From assembly GCF_900101785.1 (NCBI RefSeq), contig NZ_LT629688.1:3596001-3660000 (forward strand): a DNA stretch of 64,000 nucleotides, read 5' to 3'. The notes under the pieces are model-generated. The model did not search any database and was not told the DNA's origin. It was given only the letters and a program-made list of their open reading frames with translations. The position numbers and the translations under genes were made by a program. Positions 1 to 8,498 of this stretch are shown piece by piece; within the stretch, counting starts at the first letter, position 1; each line of letters starts with the position of its first letter. This stretch comes from Auraticoccus monumenti (lineage in GTDB: Bacteria > Actinomycetota > Actinomycetes > Propionibacteriales > Propionibacteriaceae).

Positions 1-447
1 GCCCGCCGCCCCCGCGACCCAGGCGAGCGGATCATCGACGGGCGCATGTGGTCGGGCATCCTGATGATCGGGTTGGTCATGGGCGTGCTGACCCTGCTGA
101 CCATCGACGTCTTCCTGCCGGGTGGGCTGGTGGAGGGAGCGGACTCCCTCGAGGTCGCCCGCACCGCCGGGTTCACCACCTTGGTGCTGGCCCAGCTGTT
201 CAACGTCTTCAACTCGCGCTCGGAGACGACCAGCGCCTTCCGGCACCTGTTCGCCAACCGCTGGCTCTGGGGTGCGGTGGCCCTCAGCGCGGCGCTGCAG
301 GTGGCCGTCGTGCACGTGCCCTTCCTGCAGGTCGCCTTCGGCACCGCCGACCTCGACCTGCGGCACTGGCTGCTCTGCCTGGCGATGGCCTCGGGCGTGC
401 TGTGGTTCGACGAGCTGCGCAAGCTCGTGCTGCGGCGCCGGGGCTGA
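1..447 (+). CDS. Cation-transporting P-type ATPase, C-terminal fragment (cut by window edge)
   Basis: The reading frame is open from base 1, so only the last 148 residues are present. They hold four hydrophobic segments and the sequence QLFNVFNSRS. This is typical of the C-terminal membrane domain (cation_ATPase_C) of SERCA/PMR-type calcium or cation P-type ATPases, where the helices help form the ion path in the plasma membrane. The phosphorylation and nucleotide domains lie upstream, outside the window, so the ion cannot be named. The frame ends in LRRRG just before a strong hairpin shared with convergent ilvD. The family assignment is good; the substrate is unknown. Confidence 0.85.
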   Translation, partial: ARRPRDPGERIIDGRMWSGILMIGLVMGVLTLLTIDVFLPGGLVEGADSLEVARTAGFTTLVLAQLFNVFNSRSETTSAFRHLFANRWLWGAVALSAALQVAVVHVPFLQVAFGTADLDLRHWLLCLAMASGVLWFDELRKLVLRRRG

Positions 448-469
448 CGGACCCGACCGGCCACCGACC

Positions 470-494
470 GGGGCCCGGCTGACAGCCGGGCCCC
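470..494. terminator. Perfect 11-bp stem between two convergent genes
   Basis: GGGGCCCGGCT, a 3-nt loop (GAC) and AGCCGGGCCCC form a perfect 11-bp G/C stem between the P-type ATPase stop at 447 and the ilvD stop at 520. There is no T tract, as is common in actinobacteria. It can act in both directions. Confidence 0.75.
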
Positions 495-519
495 TGCGAC
501 CACCGCTCCCCCGCGTGGC

Positions 520-2226
520 TCAGCTGCAGACCGCGCCCACGTCGGCCGAGCCCACCAGCGCCGCGTACTTCTTCAGCACGCCACGCTTGGCCCGGTCCGC
601 AGGCGGACGGGGCGTCCACTGCTCGGCGCGGGCGGCCATCTCCTCGGGGCTGACGCCCACGTCCAGGGTGCCGTTGGCCACGTCGAGGGTGATCGGGTCG
701 CCGTCGCAGACCAGGGCGATGGGTCCGCCCTCGGTGGCCTCGGGGGCGATGTGGCCCACGCAGAGACCGGTGGTACCGCCGGAGAAGCGCCCGTCGGTGA
801 CCAGCATGACGTCCTTGCCCAGCCCCGCACCCTTGATCGCGCCGGTGATGGCCAGCATCTCCCGCATGCCCGGGCCGCCCTTGGGGCCCTCGTAGCGGAT
901 CACCACGACGTCCCCGGCGGCGATGGTGCCGTCCTCCAGCGCGTCCATGGCCGCCCGCTCGCCGTCGAACACGCGGGCGGTGCCGGTGACCACCTCGGTG
1001 TCGAAGCCGGCGCTCTTCACCACCGCGCCCTGCGGGGCCAGCGAGCCGCGCAGGATGGTGATGCCGCCGGTGGGGTGCATCGGGTTGTCCATCGCCCGCA
1101 GGATGGTGCCGTCGACGTCGGGCGGGGCCACGTCGGCCAGGTTCTCGGCCATGGTCCTGCCCGTCACGGTCAGGCAGTCACCGTGCAGCAGACCGGCGTC
1201 GAGCAGGGCCTTCATCACCACGGGCACGCCGCCGACGCGGTCGACGTCGCTCATCACGAAGCGCCCGAAGGGCTTCAGGTCACCCAGGTGCGGGACCTTC
1301 TTGCCGACCCGCACGAAGTCGTCCAGGGTCAGGTCGACCTCGGCCTCGTGGGCGATGGCCAGCAGGTGCAGCACCGCGTTGGTGGAGCCGCCGAAGGCCA
1401 TGGTCACCGCGATGGCGTTCTCGAAGGCCTCCTTGGTCAGGATCTGTCGGGCGGTGATGCCCTGGCGCAGCATCTGGACCACGGCCTCGCCGCTCTTGCG
1501 GGCGTAGCCGTCGCGGCGGCGGTCCACCGCCGGCGGGGCGGCCGAGCCGGGCAGGGACATGCCGAGGGCCTCGGCGGCGCTGGCCATGGTGTTGGCGGTG
1601 TACATGCCGCCGCAGGCGCCCTCGCCGGGGCAGATGGCCTTCTCGATCTCGGTCACCTTCTCGCGGCTGATCAGGCCCTTGACGCAGGCCCCGACCGCCT
1701 CGAAGGCGTCGATGATGGTGACGTCGTTGCCGTCGACCTTGCCGGGCAGGATGGTGCCGGCGTAGAGGAACACCGAGGCCAGGTCGAGCCGGGCGGCGGC
1801 CATCAGCATGCCGGGCAGGGACTTGTCGCAGCCGGCCAGCAGCACCGAGCCGTCCATCCGCTCCGCCTCCATCACCGTCTCCACCGAGTCGGCGATGATC
1901 TCGCGGCTGACCAGCGAGTAGTGCATGCCCTCGTGACCCATCGAGATGCCGTCGGAGACCGAGATGGTGCCGAACTCCAGCGGGTACCCGCCGGCGGCGT
2001 GCACGCCGTCCTTGACCGCCTTGGCCAGCCGGTCCAGCGAGAGGTTGCAGGGGGTGATCTCGTTCCAGCTGGAGGCCACCCCGATCTGGGGCTTGGCGAA
2101 GTCGTCGTCGCCCATGCCCACCGCGCGCAGCATGCCGCGGGCGGCCGTGGCCTCCAGGCCGTCGGTCACCGCCCGGGAGCGGGGCTTGACGTCGGCAGCG
2201 TTGCGGGTCTCGGCATCGATCGACAT
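520..2226 (-). CDS. ilvD: Dihydroxy-acid dehydratase
   Basis: This 568-residue cytosolic enzyme dehydrates 2,3-dihydroxy-3-methylbutanoate and its isoleucine-pathway homologue to the 2-oxo acids, in branched-chain amino acid synthesis. The IlvD/Edd signatures are clear: the iron-sulfur cysteines in [21 protein letters not shown] and [16 protein letters not shown], and the C-terminal stretch [12 protein letters not shown]-like ([12 protein letters not shown]). Length matches the family. The frame could start ten codons upstream at 2256. I chose ATG 2226 because a -10 box (TAGATT) ends 7 bases before it, which would make the mRNA leaderless and place the longer start upstream of transcription. 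The gene is monocistronic; the SelW-like gene is divergent. Confidence 0.96.
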   Translation of the reverse strand: MSIDAETRNAADVKPRSRAVTDGLEATAARGMLRAVGMGDDDFAKPQIGVASSWNEITPCNLSLDRLAKAVKDGVHAAGGYPLEFGTISVSDGISMGHEGMHYSLVSREIIADSVETVMEAERMDGSVLLAGCDKSLPGMLMAAARLDLASVFLYAGTILPGKVDGNDVTIIDAFEAVGACVKGLISREKVTEIEKAICPGEGACGGMYTANTMASAAEALGMSLPGSAAPPAVDRRRDGYARKSGEAVVQMLRQGITARQILTKEAFENAIAVTMAFGGSTNAVLHLLAIAHEAEVDLTLDDFVRVGKKVPHLGDLKPFGRFVMSDVDRVGGVPVVMKALLDAGLLHGDCLTVTGRTMAENLADVAPPDVDGTILRAMDNPMHPTGGITILRGSLAPQGAVVKSAGFDTEVVTGTARVFDGERAAMDALEDGTIAAGDVVVIRYEGPKGGPGMREMLAITGAIKGAGLGKDVMLVTDGRFSGGTTGLCVGHIAPEATEGGPIALVCDGDPITLDVANGTLDVGVSPEEMAARAEQWTPRPPADRAKRGVLKKYAALVGSADVGAVCS

Positions 2227-2233
2227 GGCCCTC

Positions 2234-2239
2234 AATCTA
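2234..2239 (-). promoter_or_regulatory. -10 box of a leaderless ilvD promoter
   Basis: TAGATT on the minus strand is followed by 7 bases and then the ATG at 2226. The only purine-rich stretch (GAGGG) lies 2 bases from the ATG, too close to serve as a Shine-Dalgarno site. No -35 box is obvious. Confidence 0.55.
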
Positions 2240-2336
2240 GACCGCGGCCCGGACACCTCCGGTCCCCGACCGCCATCCGGCCCTCCTCCCGCCGAGGTTC
2301 CCCGCCGGGGGCCGCCGGGGTGGGAGGATGGGGCCG

Positions 2337-2621
2337 ATGGACGCCCCTGCCGACCGCGCCAGCGTGGTCATCACCTACTGCACCCAGTGCCAGTGGCTGC
2401 TCCGCGCCACCTGGCTGGCCTCGGAGCTGCTGAGCACCTTCGGCACGGCGCTCCGGGTGACCCTGGAGCCGGGCACCGGCGGCGTCTTCACCGTCCACGT
2501 CGAGGACGCCCTGGTCTGGGACCGCCGCCGCGACGACGGCTTCCCCGAGGCCAAGGAGCTCAAGCGCCGCGTGCGCGACGTCGTCGACCCCGACCGCGAC
2601 CTCGGTCACAGCGACCGCTGA
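2337..2621 (+). CDS. SelT/SelW/SelH-family (Rdx) thioredoxin-fold protein
   Basis: A 94-residue protein beginning with a beta strand and the motif YCTQCQW (Cys15, Cys18). This CxxC loop followed by W is characteristic of the Rdx family, where eukaryotic members have selenocysteine at the second position; here it is cysteine. The rest ([21 protein letters not shown]) fits the family fold. A redox role is likely but partners are unknown. ATG 2328 is also possible. ATG 2337 is preferred because GGGAGGA lies about 8 bases upstream. The stop TGA is one base from the GTG of the sugar transferase, so the two are probably co-translated. Confidence 0.82.
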   Translation: MDAPADRASVVITYCTQCQWLLRATWLASELLSTFGTALRVTLEPGTGGVFTVHVEDALVWDRRRDDGFPEAKELKRRVRDVVDPDRDLGHSDR

Positions 2622-2622
2622 C

Positions 2623-4002
2623 GTGACCGGGCCGGCCGACACCCCGACGGGGCCGCGCGACCCGCGCCGGGTCCAGGCGCTGCGCTGGCTGAACCGGCGC
2701 GGGGTGCGGCTGCTGCACCTGCTGGACGCCGCCTCGATCTACCTCACGCTGTGGCTGATCACCGGTGCGCTGATCGTGGTGCGGCGCGACTTCAACGCCG
2801 CCAGCTACTCCGACCGCTACGCCTGGACCTTCGCCGTGGTGGTGCTGGTGCACCTGGCCGTCTTCTACTTCGGCGGGCTCTACGACCGCGAGCGGCGGCT
2901 CGGGGTGCGACCGGGGGCGGCCAAGATCATCACCGCGGTCTGGTTCGCCTCGCTGCTCGTCGGCCTGATCAGCTGGCTGGCCGGGGAGTACCTGATCCCC
3001 CGCAGCGTGCTGGTGGTCTACGCCCTGCTCGGCCCCTTCTCCCTGGGCGCCAACCGCTGGCTGTCCCGCCGGGTCCGGCTGCGCTCCGAGGGGCCGCCGC
3101 GGGTGCTGCTGGTGGGCGACCCGCAGACCGTCGCGCTGGCTGAGCAGCACCTGGTCCAGGCCGGTGAGGGCATCGTGGTGGCCGGGCACAGCCCGTCGGT
3201 GGTGGACCTGCAGCAGCGGGTCCGCGAGGCCCAGGCCACCGACGTGGTGCTGCTCGACGCCGGTGCGCTGGAGGCCCTCTACACCTCCGCGGGCCTGGCC
3301 GACCTCGAGCGCGACGGCGTCTCCACGCTGCAGATCGTCCGCCCGCAGGACTCGCTGCTCGGGCTGCGCAACGTGGGCGAGATCGGCGGGATGCCCTTCG
3401 TGCTGCTGTCGGCCCACGCGCTGACACCCTCCCAGCGACGGCTGAAGCGGTGGATGGACGTCGTGGTGCTGGTGGTCACCGCGCCGATCACCGTGCCGGT
3501 GGGCCTGTTCACCACGCTCTACGTGGCCGCCCTGGCCGGGCGTCCGCTGCTGTTCGTCCAGCAGCGGGTCGGCTTCGAGGGCCGGTCCTACTGGATGCTC
3601 AAGTTCCGCACCATGGGCGTGGACGCCGAGCGCGGCACCGGACCGGTGCAGGCGGCGACCGACGACCCCCGGGTGCTGCCCGGCATGGCGTGGATCCGTG
3701 CCACCCGGCTGGACGAGCTGCCCCAGCTGCTCAACGTGCTGCACGGCAGCATGACCATCGTCGGCCCGCGCCCGGAGCGTCCGGAGGAGATGGCCGCGTA
3801 CGAGGCCGCCTTCCCCGGCTACCGCCGCCGGCACCAGACCCTCCCCGGCATCACCGGTCTGGCTCAGGTGTACGGCCGCTACCACACCGCGATCGAGTAC
3901 AAGCTGGGCCACGACCTGCACTACCTGGCCGACTGGTCCCCGGTGGTGGACCTGCAGATCATGCTCCGCACGGTCTGGGTGATCGTGACCCGACGGCTCT
4001 GA
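2623..4002 (+). CDS. Membrane sugar transferase (polyprenyl-phosphate glycosylphosphotransferase)
   Basis: A 459-residue protein. The N-terminal half has about four or five membrane helices (residues 32-52, 66-86, 102-120, 127-145), then a nucleotide-binding-like region (160-260), a re-entrant hydrophobic segment (277-300) and the bacterial sugar transferase domain to the end. Diagnostic motifs include LKFRTM near 326, ATRLDELPQLLNVL, SMTIVGPRPERPE and LPGITGLAQV. Enzymes of this family move a sugar-1-phosphate from a nucleotide sugar to undecaprenyl phosphate at the inner face of the membrane, priming exopolysaccharide or glycan synthesis. The sugar cannot be read from sequence. There is no surrounding polysaccharide cluster. 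Start is GTG 2623, coupled to the SelW-like gene. Confidence 0.9.
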   Translation: MTGPADTPTGPRDPRRVQALRWLNRRGVRLLHLLDAASIYLTLWLITGALIVVRRDFNAASYSDRYAWTFAVVVLVHLAVFYFGGLYDRERRLGVRPGAAKIITAVWFASLLVGLISWLAGEYLIPRSVLVVYALLGPFSLGANRWLSRRVRLRSEGPPRVLLVGDPQTVALAEQHLVQAGEGIVVAGHSPSVVDLQQRVREAQATDVVLLDAGALEALYTSAGLADLERDGVSTLQIVRPQDSLLGLRNVGEIGGMPFVLLSAHALTPSQRRLKRWMDVVVLVVTAPITVPVGLFTTLYVAALAGRPLLFVQQRVGFEGRSYWMLKFRTMGVDAERGTGPVQAATDDPRVLPGMAWIRATRLDELPQLLNVLHGSMTIVGPRPERPEEMAAYEAAFPGYRRRHQTLPGITGLAQVYGRYHTAIEYKLGHDLHYLADWSPVVDLQIMLRTVWVIVTRRL

Positions 4003-4020
4003 CCTGCGCCCGGACGAGCG

Positions 4021-4038
4021 CGCCGGTCAGGACCGGCG
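4021..4038. terminator. Hairpin between convergent genes, containing a stop codon
   Basis: CGCCGGTC-AG-GACCGGCG is an 8-bp perfect inverted repeat. It lies after the sugar transferase stop (4002) and overlaps the stop codon of the minus-strand gene (4027-4029). The core CCGGTCAGGACCGG occurs again at 4798-4811. Confidence 0.45.
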
Positions 4039-4512
4039 GGCGCCCAGCACGTCGGCTGCGGCGGTGCGGTGCATCTCGGTCAGACGCTCGGTCTGGCTGT
4101 GTCCCCGCTGGATCAGCCCCTCGAGCTCGGCGAGCTCGCCCTCGAGCAGCTCGCCGGCGACCTGGGCCGCCTCCCAGCCGGCGACCTTCACCGACACCGT
4201 GGCGATCAGCCCCTCGAGCTCGATGACGTCGCTGAGCGGGGCTCGCCGGACCAGGTGACCGTTCGGCTTGAGCCGGCCCAGCCTCTCTCCCACCCGCGCC
4301 GCCACCACCAGGGCCCGGAAGGGCGGGACCCCCAGCCGCCGCATCACCCGCTCGTTGAAGGCCAGGTCCTCCCGGGCCTCGGCGAGGAGCCGCTCGAGCT
4401 CCGCCCCGTAGGAGCGGTCGCGCTGGGCGGCGGCGGTCCGGGTGAACAGGTCGATCGCCGCACGACCGCCGGCCTGGTGGTTGCGGAGCAGGATCACGAA
4501 GGGCTTGGTCAC
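4027..4512 (-). CDS. Uncharacterised helical protein (possible ferritin-like bundle)
   Basis: 161 residues with no motif I can assign. Composition and heptad-like spacing suggest four long amphipathic helices (approximately 12-28, 34-58, 64-78, 92-140), with many Glu and His (EDLAFNERVMRRL, GWEAAQVAGELLEGEL). That resembles ferritin-like or DUF-type four-helix bundles, but no paired ExxH metal motif is evident. The start is GTG 4512, with no good Shine-Dalgarno site. It stands alone, convergent with the sugar transferase, and has codon bias like its neighbours. Confidence 0.7.
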   Translation of the reverse strand: MTKPFVILLRNHQAGGRAAIDLFTRTAAAQRDRSYGAELERLLAEAREDLAFNERVMRRLGVPPFRALVVAARVGERLGRLKPNGHLVRRAPLSDVIELEGLIATVSVKVAGWEAAQVAGELLEGELAELEGLIQRGHSQTERLTEMHRTAAADVLGARRS

Positions 4513-4946
4513 GGACGGTGGTTACCCACGCGCGGCGGAGCCACCCGGGTGCCGCAGTGCAGAGGCGGCTGCCCACCCCTGCCTGGACACGTCCGCGCCC
4601 CCCAGACCGAGCCGTGCTCAAGGTCGCGTGTGACCACGTTGCTGGGTCACCGAGGTGGACGCGCTTGACCTTGCCCGTGGGCGCCGGGGCGGTCTGCCCG
4701 CGGCGTGACACGCATCTGTCCATGCGAGCACGACGGCCGCTCCTGCGGCGTAGCCTGCTCGTAGGGACAGGTTCGTGCTCCGACGGCTGCGCCGGACCCG
4801 GTCAGGACCGGTGCCCCCTGCCGGGTGGAGCTGACCACGCACTGACGTCTGGGTCCGAGCGCGCCATGGCGGAGCTCGCCGTGCCGGAGCGCGCACCGTG
4901 CCCGAGCGCCCCTGGTCGGAGCGCACGAGGTCGGCGGTCCTCCGAC
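4513..4946. other. 434-bp intergenic region with no recognised gene
   Basis: No frame here has a credible start, ribosome site and coding bias; the long frame crossing it on the minus strand is the shadow of the glycosyltransferase gene. The only structure I see is the 14-bp palindrome CCGGTCAGGACCGG at 4798-4811, a copy of the one at 4023-4036. The region should hold the promoter for the gene ending at 4027 and the end of the hisF operon. Confidence 0.6.
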
Positions 4947-6185
4947 TCAGGCGCGGTCGGCCGCGACGGCCTCGGCCGGGGCCGGCTCGTCGGTCCGGCG
5001 CAGCAGCCGCACGGCCAGCCCGACCAGCAGCACCAGCCCGGTGACCGGGCCGAGGTTGGCCACCAGCTCCTGCAGCGGCCCGTAGCTGCGCTCGACCTCC
5101 TGGCCGTAGGGCAGCAGGGCCAGCGGCAGGCAGAGCGAGACCCAGACCACCCAGCCGCCGGCCACCCAGAGCACCCAGCGCGGCAGGGTGGCGTCGCGCC
5201 AGCCGAGCAGCACGGCCATGGCCAGCACGACCACCCAGACGTGGTGGTGCGTCCAGGACAGCGGGGACGCCAGGCAGGTGCCCATGCCCACCAGCGCGAC
5301 GGCGAACACGCGTCGGCCCCGGAGCCACCACTGCCGGGCGACGACCGCCGAGAGCAGGGCCACCGTGCCGGCCAGGGCCAGCCCGGCCAGGGTCACCAGC
5401 CGGCCGTCGTCGTCCACGAGACGCGTGACGACCCCGAGCAGGGACTGGTTGCCGACGTAGATCGGCCCGGCGGTGCGGGTGTCGCCCGCGGCCAGCCCGC
5501 CGAAGAACTCCAGCGACCGGGTCGGCTGGAAGACCGCCCCCACCAGCGTCAGCACGGCGAAGCTGGCCACCGCGGTCAGGCCGAGGCGGCGGCGTCCGAC
5601 CAGGAACGCGAAGACGATGAACAGCGCCGGGGTGAGCTTGATGGCTGCCGCCAGCCCGATCAGCGATCCGCGCGGCAGCCAGCGCCGCTCCCCCTCGGCG
5701 TCGGGGAGCAGGTCGGCCACCACCAGGAACATCAGGAAGGTGTTGACCTGGCCGTAGCCGAGGGTGGTCCGGATCGGCTCCACCGCCAGCACCAGCAGGA
5801 CGCCGAGCACCGCGAGCCTCCAGCCCCGCGGGGCGCCGCAGCGGCGGAGCACGGCCTGCTGGGCCGCCACGCCCGCCGCGGTCCACAGCACCTGCCACAG
5901 CGCGTACGGCCCGATCGCCAGCGGCGTCATCAGGACCGCGGCGATCGGCGGGTAGATGAAGAACAGCCCGTACCCGGGGCTCTGGGTGGTGTAGATGTTG
6001 CCGCCGGCCAGCATGTCGCGGACGGCCAGGACGTAGACGTCGAGGTCGATGGTGGCCGGCACCCACGGCCAGGCCCGGCCGCCGGAGATCACGAAGGGCA
6101 GCAGCACCAGCGCCACCAGGAACGGCGGAACCAGCTCCACCAGCCAGGTGGAGGGGGCGGTGCGGGCCCGGTCGGGTGCCCTCAC
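4947..6185 (-). CDS. GT87-family polyprenol-phosphate-mannose-type glycosyltransferase
   Basis: A 412-residue polytopic protein with about ten hydrophobic helices and a first extracytoplasmic loop containing IDLDVYVLAVRDMLAGGNIY. The acidic residues there, and the following FFIYPPIAAVL, are the hallmark of GT87 (DUF2029) enzymes such as the mycobacterial PimE alpha-1,2-mannosyltransferase. By family knowledge it would transfer a sugar from a polyprenyl-phosphate donor to a glycolipid or lipoglycan outside the membrane; donor and acceptor are inferred only. Its ATG overlaps the HIT gene stop by 4 bases, so it is the last gene of the hisF operon. Confidence 0.85.
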   Translation of the reverse strand: MRAPDRARTAPSTWLVELVPPFLVALVLLPFVISGGRAWPWVPATIDLDVYVLAVRDMLAGGNIYTTQSPGYGLFFIYPPIAAVLMTPLAIGPYALWQVLWTAAGVAAQQAVLRRCGAPRGWRLAVLGVLLVLAVEPIRTTLGYGQVNTFLMFLVVADLLPDAEGERRWLPRGSLIGLAAAIKLTPALFIVFAFLVGRRRLGLTAVASFAVLTLVGAVFQPTRSLEFFGGLAAGDTRTAGPIYVGNQSLLGVVTRLVDDDGRLVTLAGLALAGTVALLSAVVARQWWLRGRRVFAVALVGMGTCLASPLSWTHHHVWVVVLAMAVLLGWRDATLPRWVLWVAGGWVVWVSLCLPLALLPYGQEVERSYGPLQELVANLGPVTGLVLLVGLAVRLLRRTDEPAPAEAVAADRA

Positions 6186-6610
6186 GCGCGGTCCTCGGCG
6201 CCGGGCTCCGGCTGGGCGGTCAGCTGGGCGTGGACGGCGTCCAGGTCCTCGTCAGCACCGGGACGCCGCTCGAACAGACCGCGCAGACCCGGTGCGTCGG
6301 CGTAGCGCGGGACCAGGTGGACGTGCAGGTGCCCGACGTCCTGGCCGGCCACGGCTCCGGCGGAGCTGAACACGTTGAGCCCGTCGCAGGCCAGCCGGTC
6401 CCGCAGCAGCCGGGCGGTGACCTCCACCGCCGGGGCCACCGCGGTCCAGGCACCCTGGGTGAGGACGTCGTCGGCGTGCTCCCGCGGCACCACCAGGGTG
6501 TGACCCCGGTGGAACGGCGCGATGTCGAGGAAGGCGACCGCGCGCTCGTCGGCGTGGACCTGACGCGAGGGCAGCTCACCGGCGACGATCCGGCAGAACA
6601 GGCAGCTCAT
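6182..6610 (-). CDS. HIT-family nucleotide hydrolase
   Basis: A 142-residue cytosolic protein with the histidine triad H94-L-H96-V-H98 in GHLHVHLVPR, plus the family helix and strand FLDIAPFHRGHTLVVPREH and Asn79. Cys3 and Cys6 with downstream His suggest the zinc site common in bacterial HIT/HINT proteins. Such enzymes hydrolyse nucleoside phosphoramidates or dinucleoside polyphosphates; the exact substrate is unknown. It lies 5 bases after the dehydrogenase stop and overlaps the GT87 start by 4 bases. Confidence 0.92.
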   Translation of the reverse strand: MSCLFCRIVAGELPSRQVHADERAVAFLDIAPFHRGHTLVVPREHADDVLTQGAWTAVAPAVEVTARLLRDRLACDGLNVFSSAGAVAGQDVGHLHVHLVPRYADAPGLRGLFERRPGADEDLDAVHAQLTAQPEPGAEDRA

Positions 6611-6615
6611 GGACG

Positions 6616-7542
6616 TCAGTTGACCACATTCTCCAGCGGCTCACCGGCGGCGAAGCGGCGCAGCTGGGCGGCGACCAGCCGGTCCCGGCGGGGCTCGAAG
6701 GAGGAGGCGTAACCGCCCACGTGGGGGCTGATCAGCACGTTGTCCACCTCCCACAGCGGGTGGTCCGAGGGCAGCGGCTCGGGGTCGGTGACGTCCAGGG
6801 CGGCGCGCAGCCGGCCCGAGGAGGTCTCGGCCAGCAGCGCCTCGGTGTCCACCACCGGGCCGCGGGAGACGTTGACCAGCAGGGCGCCGTCGGGCATCCG
6901 GGCCAGCATGTCGGCGTCGAAGAGCCCCGTGGTCTGCTCGGTCAGCGGGGTGATTACGAACACCACGGTGCAGCGGGGCAGGTGCTCGCCCAGCTCGTCG
7001 ACCGGGCGGACCTCGGGGTCGGACTTCTCGCTGCGGGCGAAGCGGGTGACCGAGGCGACCTCGAAGCCGGCCAGCCGGGCCTCGATGGCCTTGCCGATCC
7101 GGCCGTAGCCGACGATGGCCACGTGCTGGTCGGCCAGCGACACGCCCCAGGCGCCGTCCCAGCGGCGCTCGGCCTGCTGGCGGGCGAAGCGACCGATGTT
7201 GCGCCCGCTGGCCAGCGCCAGGGTGACGGCCAGCTCGGCGGTGGCGGTGTCGTGGATCCCGCCGCCGTTGCACAGCGTGACGCCCTCGGGCACCAGGTCC
7301 ACCACGTTCTCGTAGCCCGCGCTCTGCAGCTGCAGCACCTTCAGCGAGGTCAGCTCCTCGATCCGGTCCAGCGCCCCCGGCCCGGCCATGTAGGGCATCA
7401 CCGCGAACTCGACGTCGGACGCCGAGCCCGGCAGCTCCTTCGCCGACGTCCACGCCTCCACCCGCAGGCCCTCGGGCAGACCACCGAGCTTGTGCTCGGC
7501 CTCCTCGGCGCCGTACGGCAGCCACACCACTCGGTCGGTCAT
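6616..7542 (-). CDS. D-isomer-specific 2-hydroxyacid dehydrogenase
   Basis: 308 residues. The NAD-binding loop GYGRIG is at 145-150, and the catalytic triad is Arg227 (NVSRGPVVD), Glu255 (DPEPLPSDHPLW) and His274 (ISPHVGG). It interconverts 2-hydroxy and 2-oxo acids with NAD(P)H in the cytosol; glyoxylate/hydroxypyruvate-type substrates are common in this subgroup, but specificity cannot be read. A longer frame reaches upstream into hisF. I chose ATG 7542 because the protein then begins at the normal first beta strand (MTDRVVWLPYG) and sits 2 bases after the hisF stop. Confidence 0.93.
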   Translation of the reverse strand: MTDRVVWLPYGAEEAEHKLGGLPEGLRVEAWTSAKELPGSASDVEFAVMPYMAGPGALDRIEELTSLKVLQLQSAGYENVVDLVPEGVTLCNGGGIHDTATAELAVTLALASGRNIGRFARQQAERRWDGAWGVSLADQHVAIVGYGRIGKAIEARLAGFEVASVTRFARSEKSDPEVRPVDELGEHLPRCTVVFVITPLTEQTTGLFDADMLARMPDGALLVNVSRGPVVDTEALLAETSSGRLRAALDVTDPEPLPSDHPLWEVDNVLISPHVGGYASSFEPRRDRLVAAQLRRFAAGEPLENVVN

Positions 7543-7544
7543 GG

Positions 7545-8315
7545 TCAGGATCCTCTCCTCACGGGGTGCCCGGCAGCGGCCAGGGCGTCCTTCACCTGCT
7601 CGATGGTCAACGTGCCGTAGTGGAACACGCTCGCGGCCAGCACCGCGTCGGCCCCGGCCTCGACGGCCGTCACGAAGTGCTGCACCGTACCGGCCCCGCC
7701 CGAGGCGATCAGCGGGACGTCCACCTCCGAGCGGATGGCCCTGATCATCTCCAGGTCGAAGCCGTTCGTGGTGCCGTCGGCGTCCATCGAGTTGAGCAGG
7801 ATCTCCCCCACCCCCAGCTCGACGCCCCGACGGGCCCACTCCACCGCGTCCAGCCCGGCGTCCTTGCGGCCGCCGTGGGTGGTGACGCCGAAGCCGGAGG
7901 GCTGGTCGGGGTCGCGGCGGGCGTCCACCGACAGCACCAGCACCTGGTTGCCGAAGCGGTGGGTGATCTCGGCGATCACCTCGGGCCGGTTGATCGCGCC
8001 GGTGTTGATCGCGGCCTTGTCGGCCCCGGCCCGCAGCAGCGCGTCGACGTCGCCGGCGCTGGTGACCCCGCCGCCCACGGTCAGCGGGATGAACACCGTG
8101 CCGGCGGTCTCACCGACGACCTCGCGGGTGGTCTCGCGGCCCTCGAAGGAGGCGGAGATGTCGAGGAAGGTCACCTCGTCCGCGCCGGCCGCGCCGTAGG
8201 CGGTGGCCAGCTCGACCGGGTCGCCGGCGTCACGCAGGTCGGTGAAGTTCACGCCCTTGACCACCCGGCCGGCGTGCACGTCGAGGCAGGGGATGACGCG
8301 GACGGCCACGCTCAC
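7545..8315 (-). CDS. hisF: Imidazole glycerol phosphate synthase, cyclase subunit
   Basis: A 256-residue TIM barrel that, with the HisH glutaminase (not in this window), makes imidazole glycerol phosphate and AICAR in histidine synthesis. Both catalytic aspartates are present: Asp12 in [17 protein letters not shown] and Asp131 in LSVDARRD. The phosphate-binding glycines (TVGGGV, IASGGAG) are intact. The start GTG 8315 gives the canonical N terminus. It leads the operon hisF-dehydrogenase-HIT-GT87. The other his genes are presumably nearby outside or elsewhere. Confidence 0.97.
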   Translation of the reverse strand: MSVAVRVIPCLDVHAGRVVKGVNFTDLRDAGDPVELATAYGAAGADEVTFLDISASFEGRETTREVVGETAGTVFIPLTVGGGVTSAGDVDALLRAGADKAAINTGAINRPEVIAEITHRFGNQVLVLSVDARRDPDQPSGFGVTTHGGRKDAGLDAVEWARRGVELGVGEILLNSMDADGTTNGFDLEMIRAIRSEVDVPLIASGGAGTVQHFVTAVEAGADAVLAASVFHYGTLTIEQVKDALAAAGHPVRRGS

Positions 8316-8356
8316 CGGTCTCGTCCTGCGGTCTGCGGCTGTGGGAGCACCGGATC

Positions 8357-8362
8357 ACCCTA
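8357..8362 (-). promoter_or_regulatory. Candidate -10 box for hisF
   Basis: TAGGGT on the minus strand, about 41 bases upstream of the hisF GTG, is identical to the -10 hexamers of nadK and tyrS. It would give a leader of roughly 35 bases carrying the weak ribosome site AGGACGAG. Confidence 0.4.
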
Positions 8363-8486
8363 GTGCCCTCCCGGTCGGACGGATCCGGCCGGTCAGTGGG
8401 TGTCCGGCGCCGACGCGGGCGAGCGACGGCGCGGGTCCGGGTGGGCGGCAGTGCCCACTGACCGTCAGGATCCCCACCCTGCCCAC

Positions 8487-8492
8487 TACGCT
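8487..8492 (+). promoter_or_regulatory. -10 box of a leaderless tldD promoter
   Basis: TACGCT is followed by 6 bases and the ATG at 8499. No Shine-Dalgarno site precedes that ATG. The upstream TGACCG at 8459 is 22 bases away, too far for a normal -35. Confidence 0.5.
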
Positions 8493-8498
8493 GCCGAC

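Noticed and set aside
2227-2327. Leucine/isoleucine attenuator or riboswitch before ilvD
   Set aside because: The predicted transcript is leaderless, and no leader peptide or conserved fold is visible.
751-2433. 560-codon plus-strand frame
   Set aside because: Shadow of ilvD; His/Gln/Val-rich, crosses the ilvD promoter.
8459-8492. Full -35/-10 promoter for tldD
   Set aside because: TGACCG is 22 bases from the -10 box, too far; only the -10 is reported.
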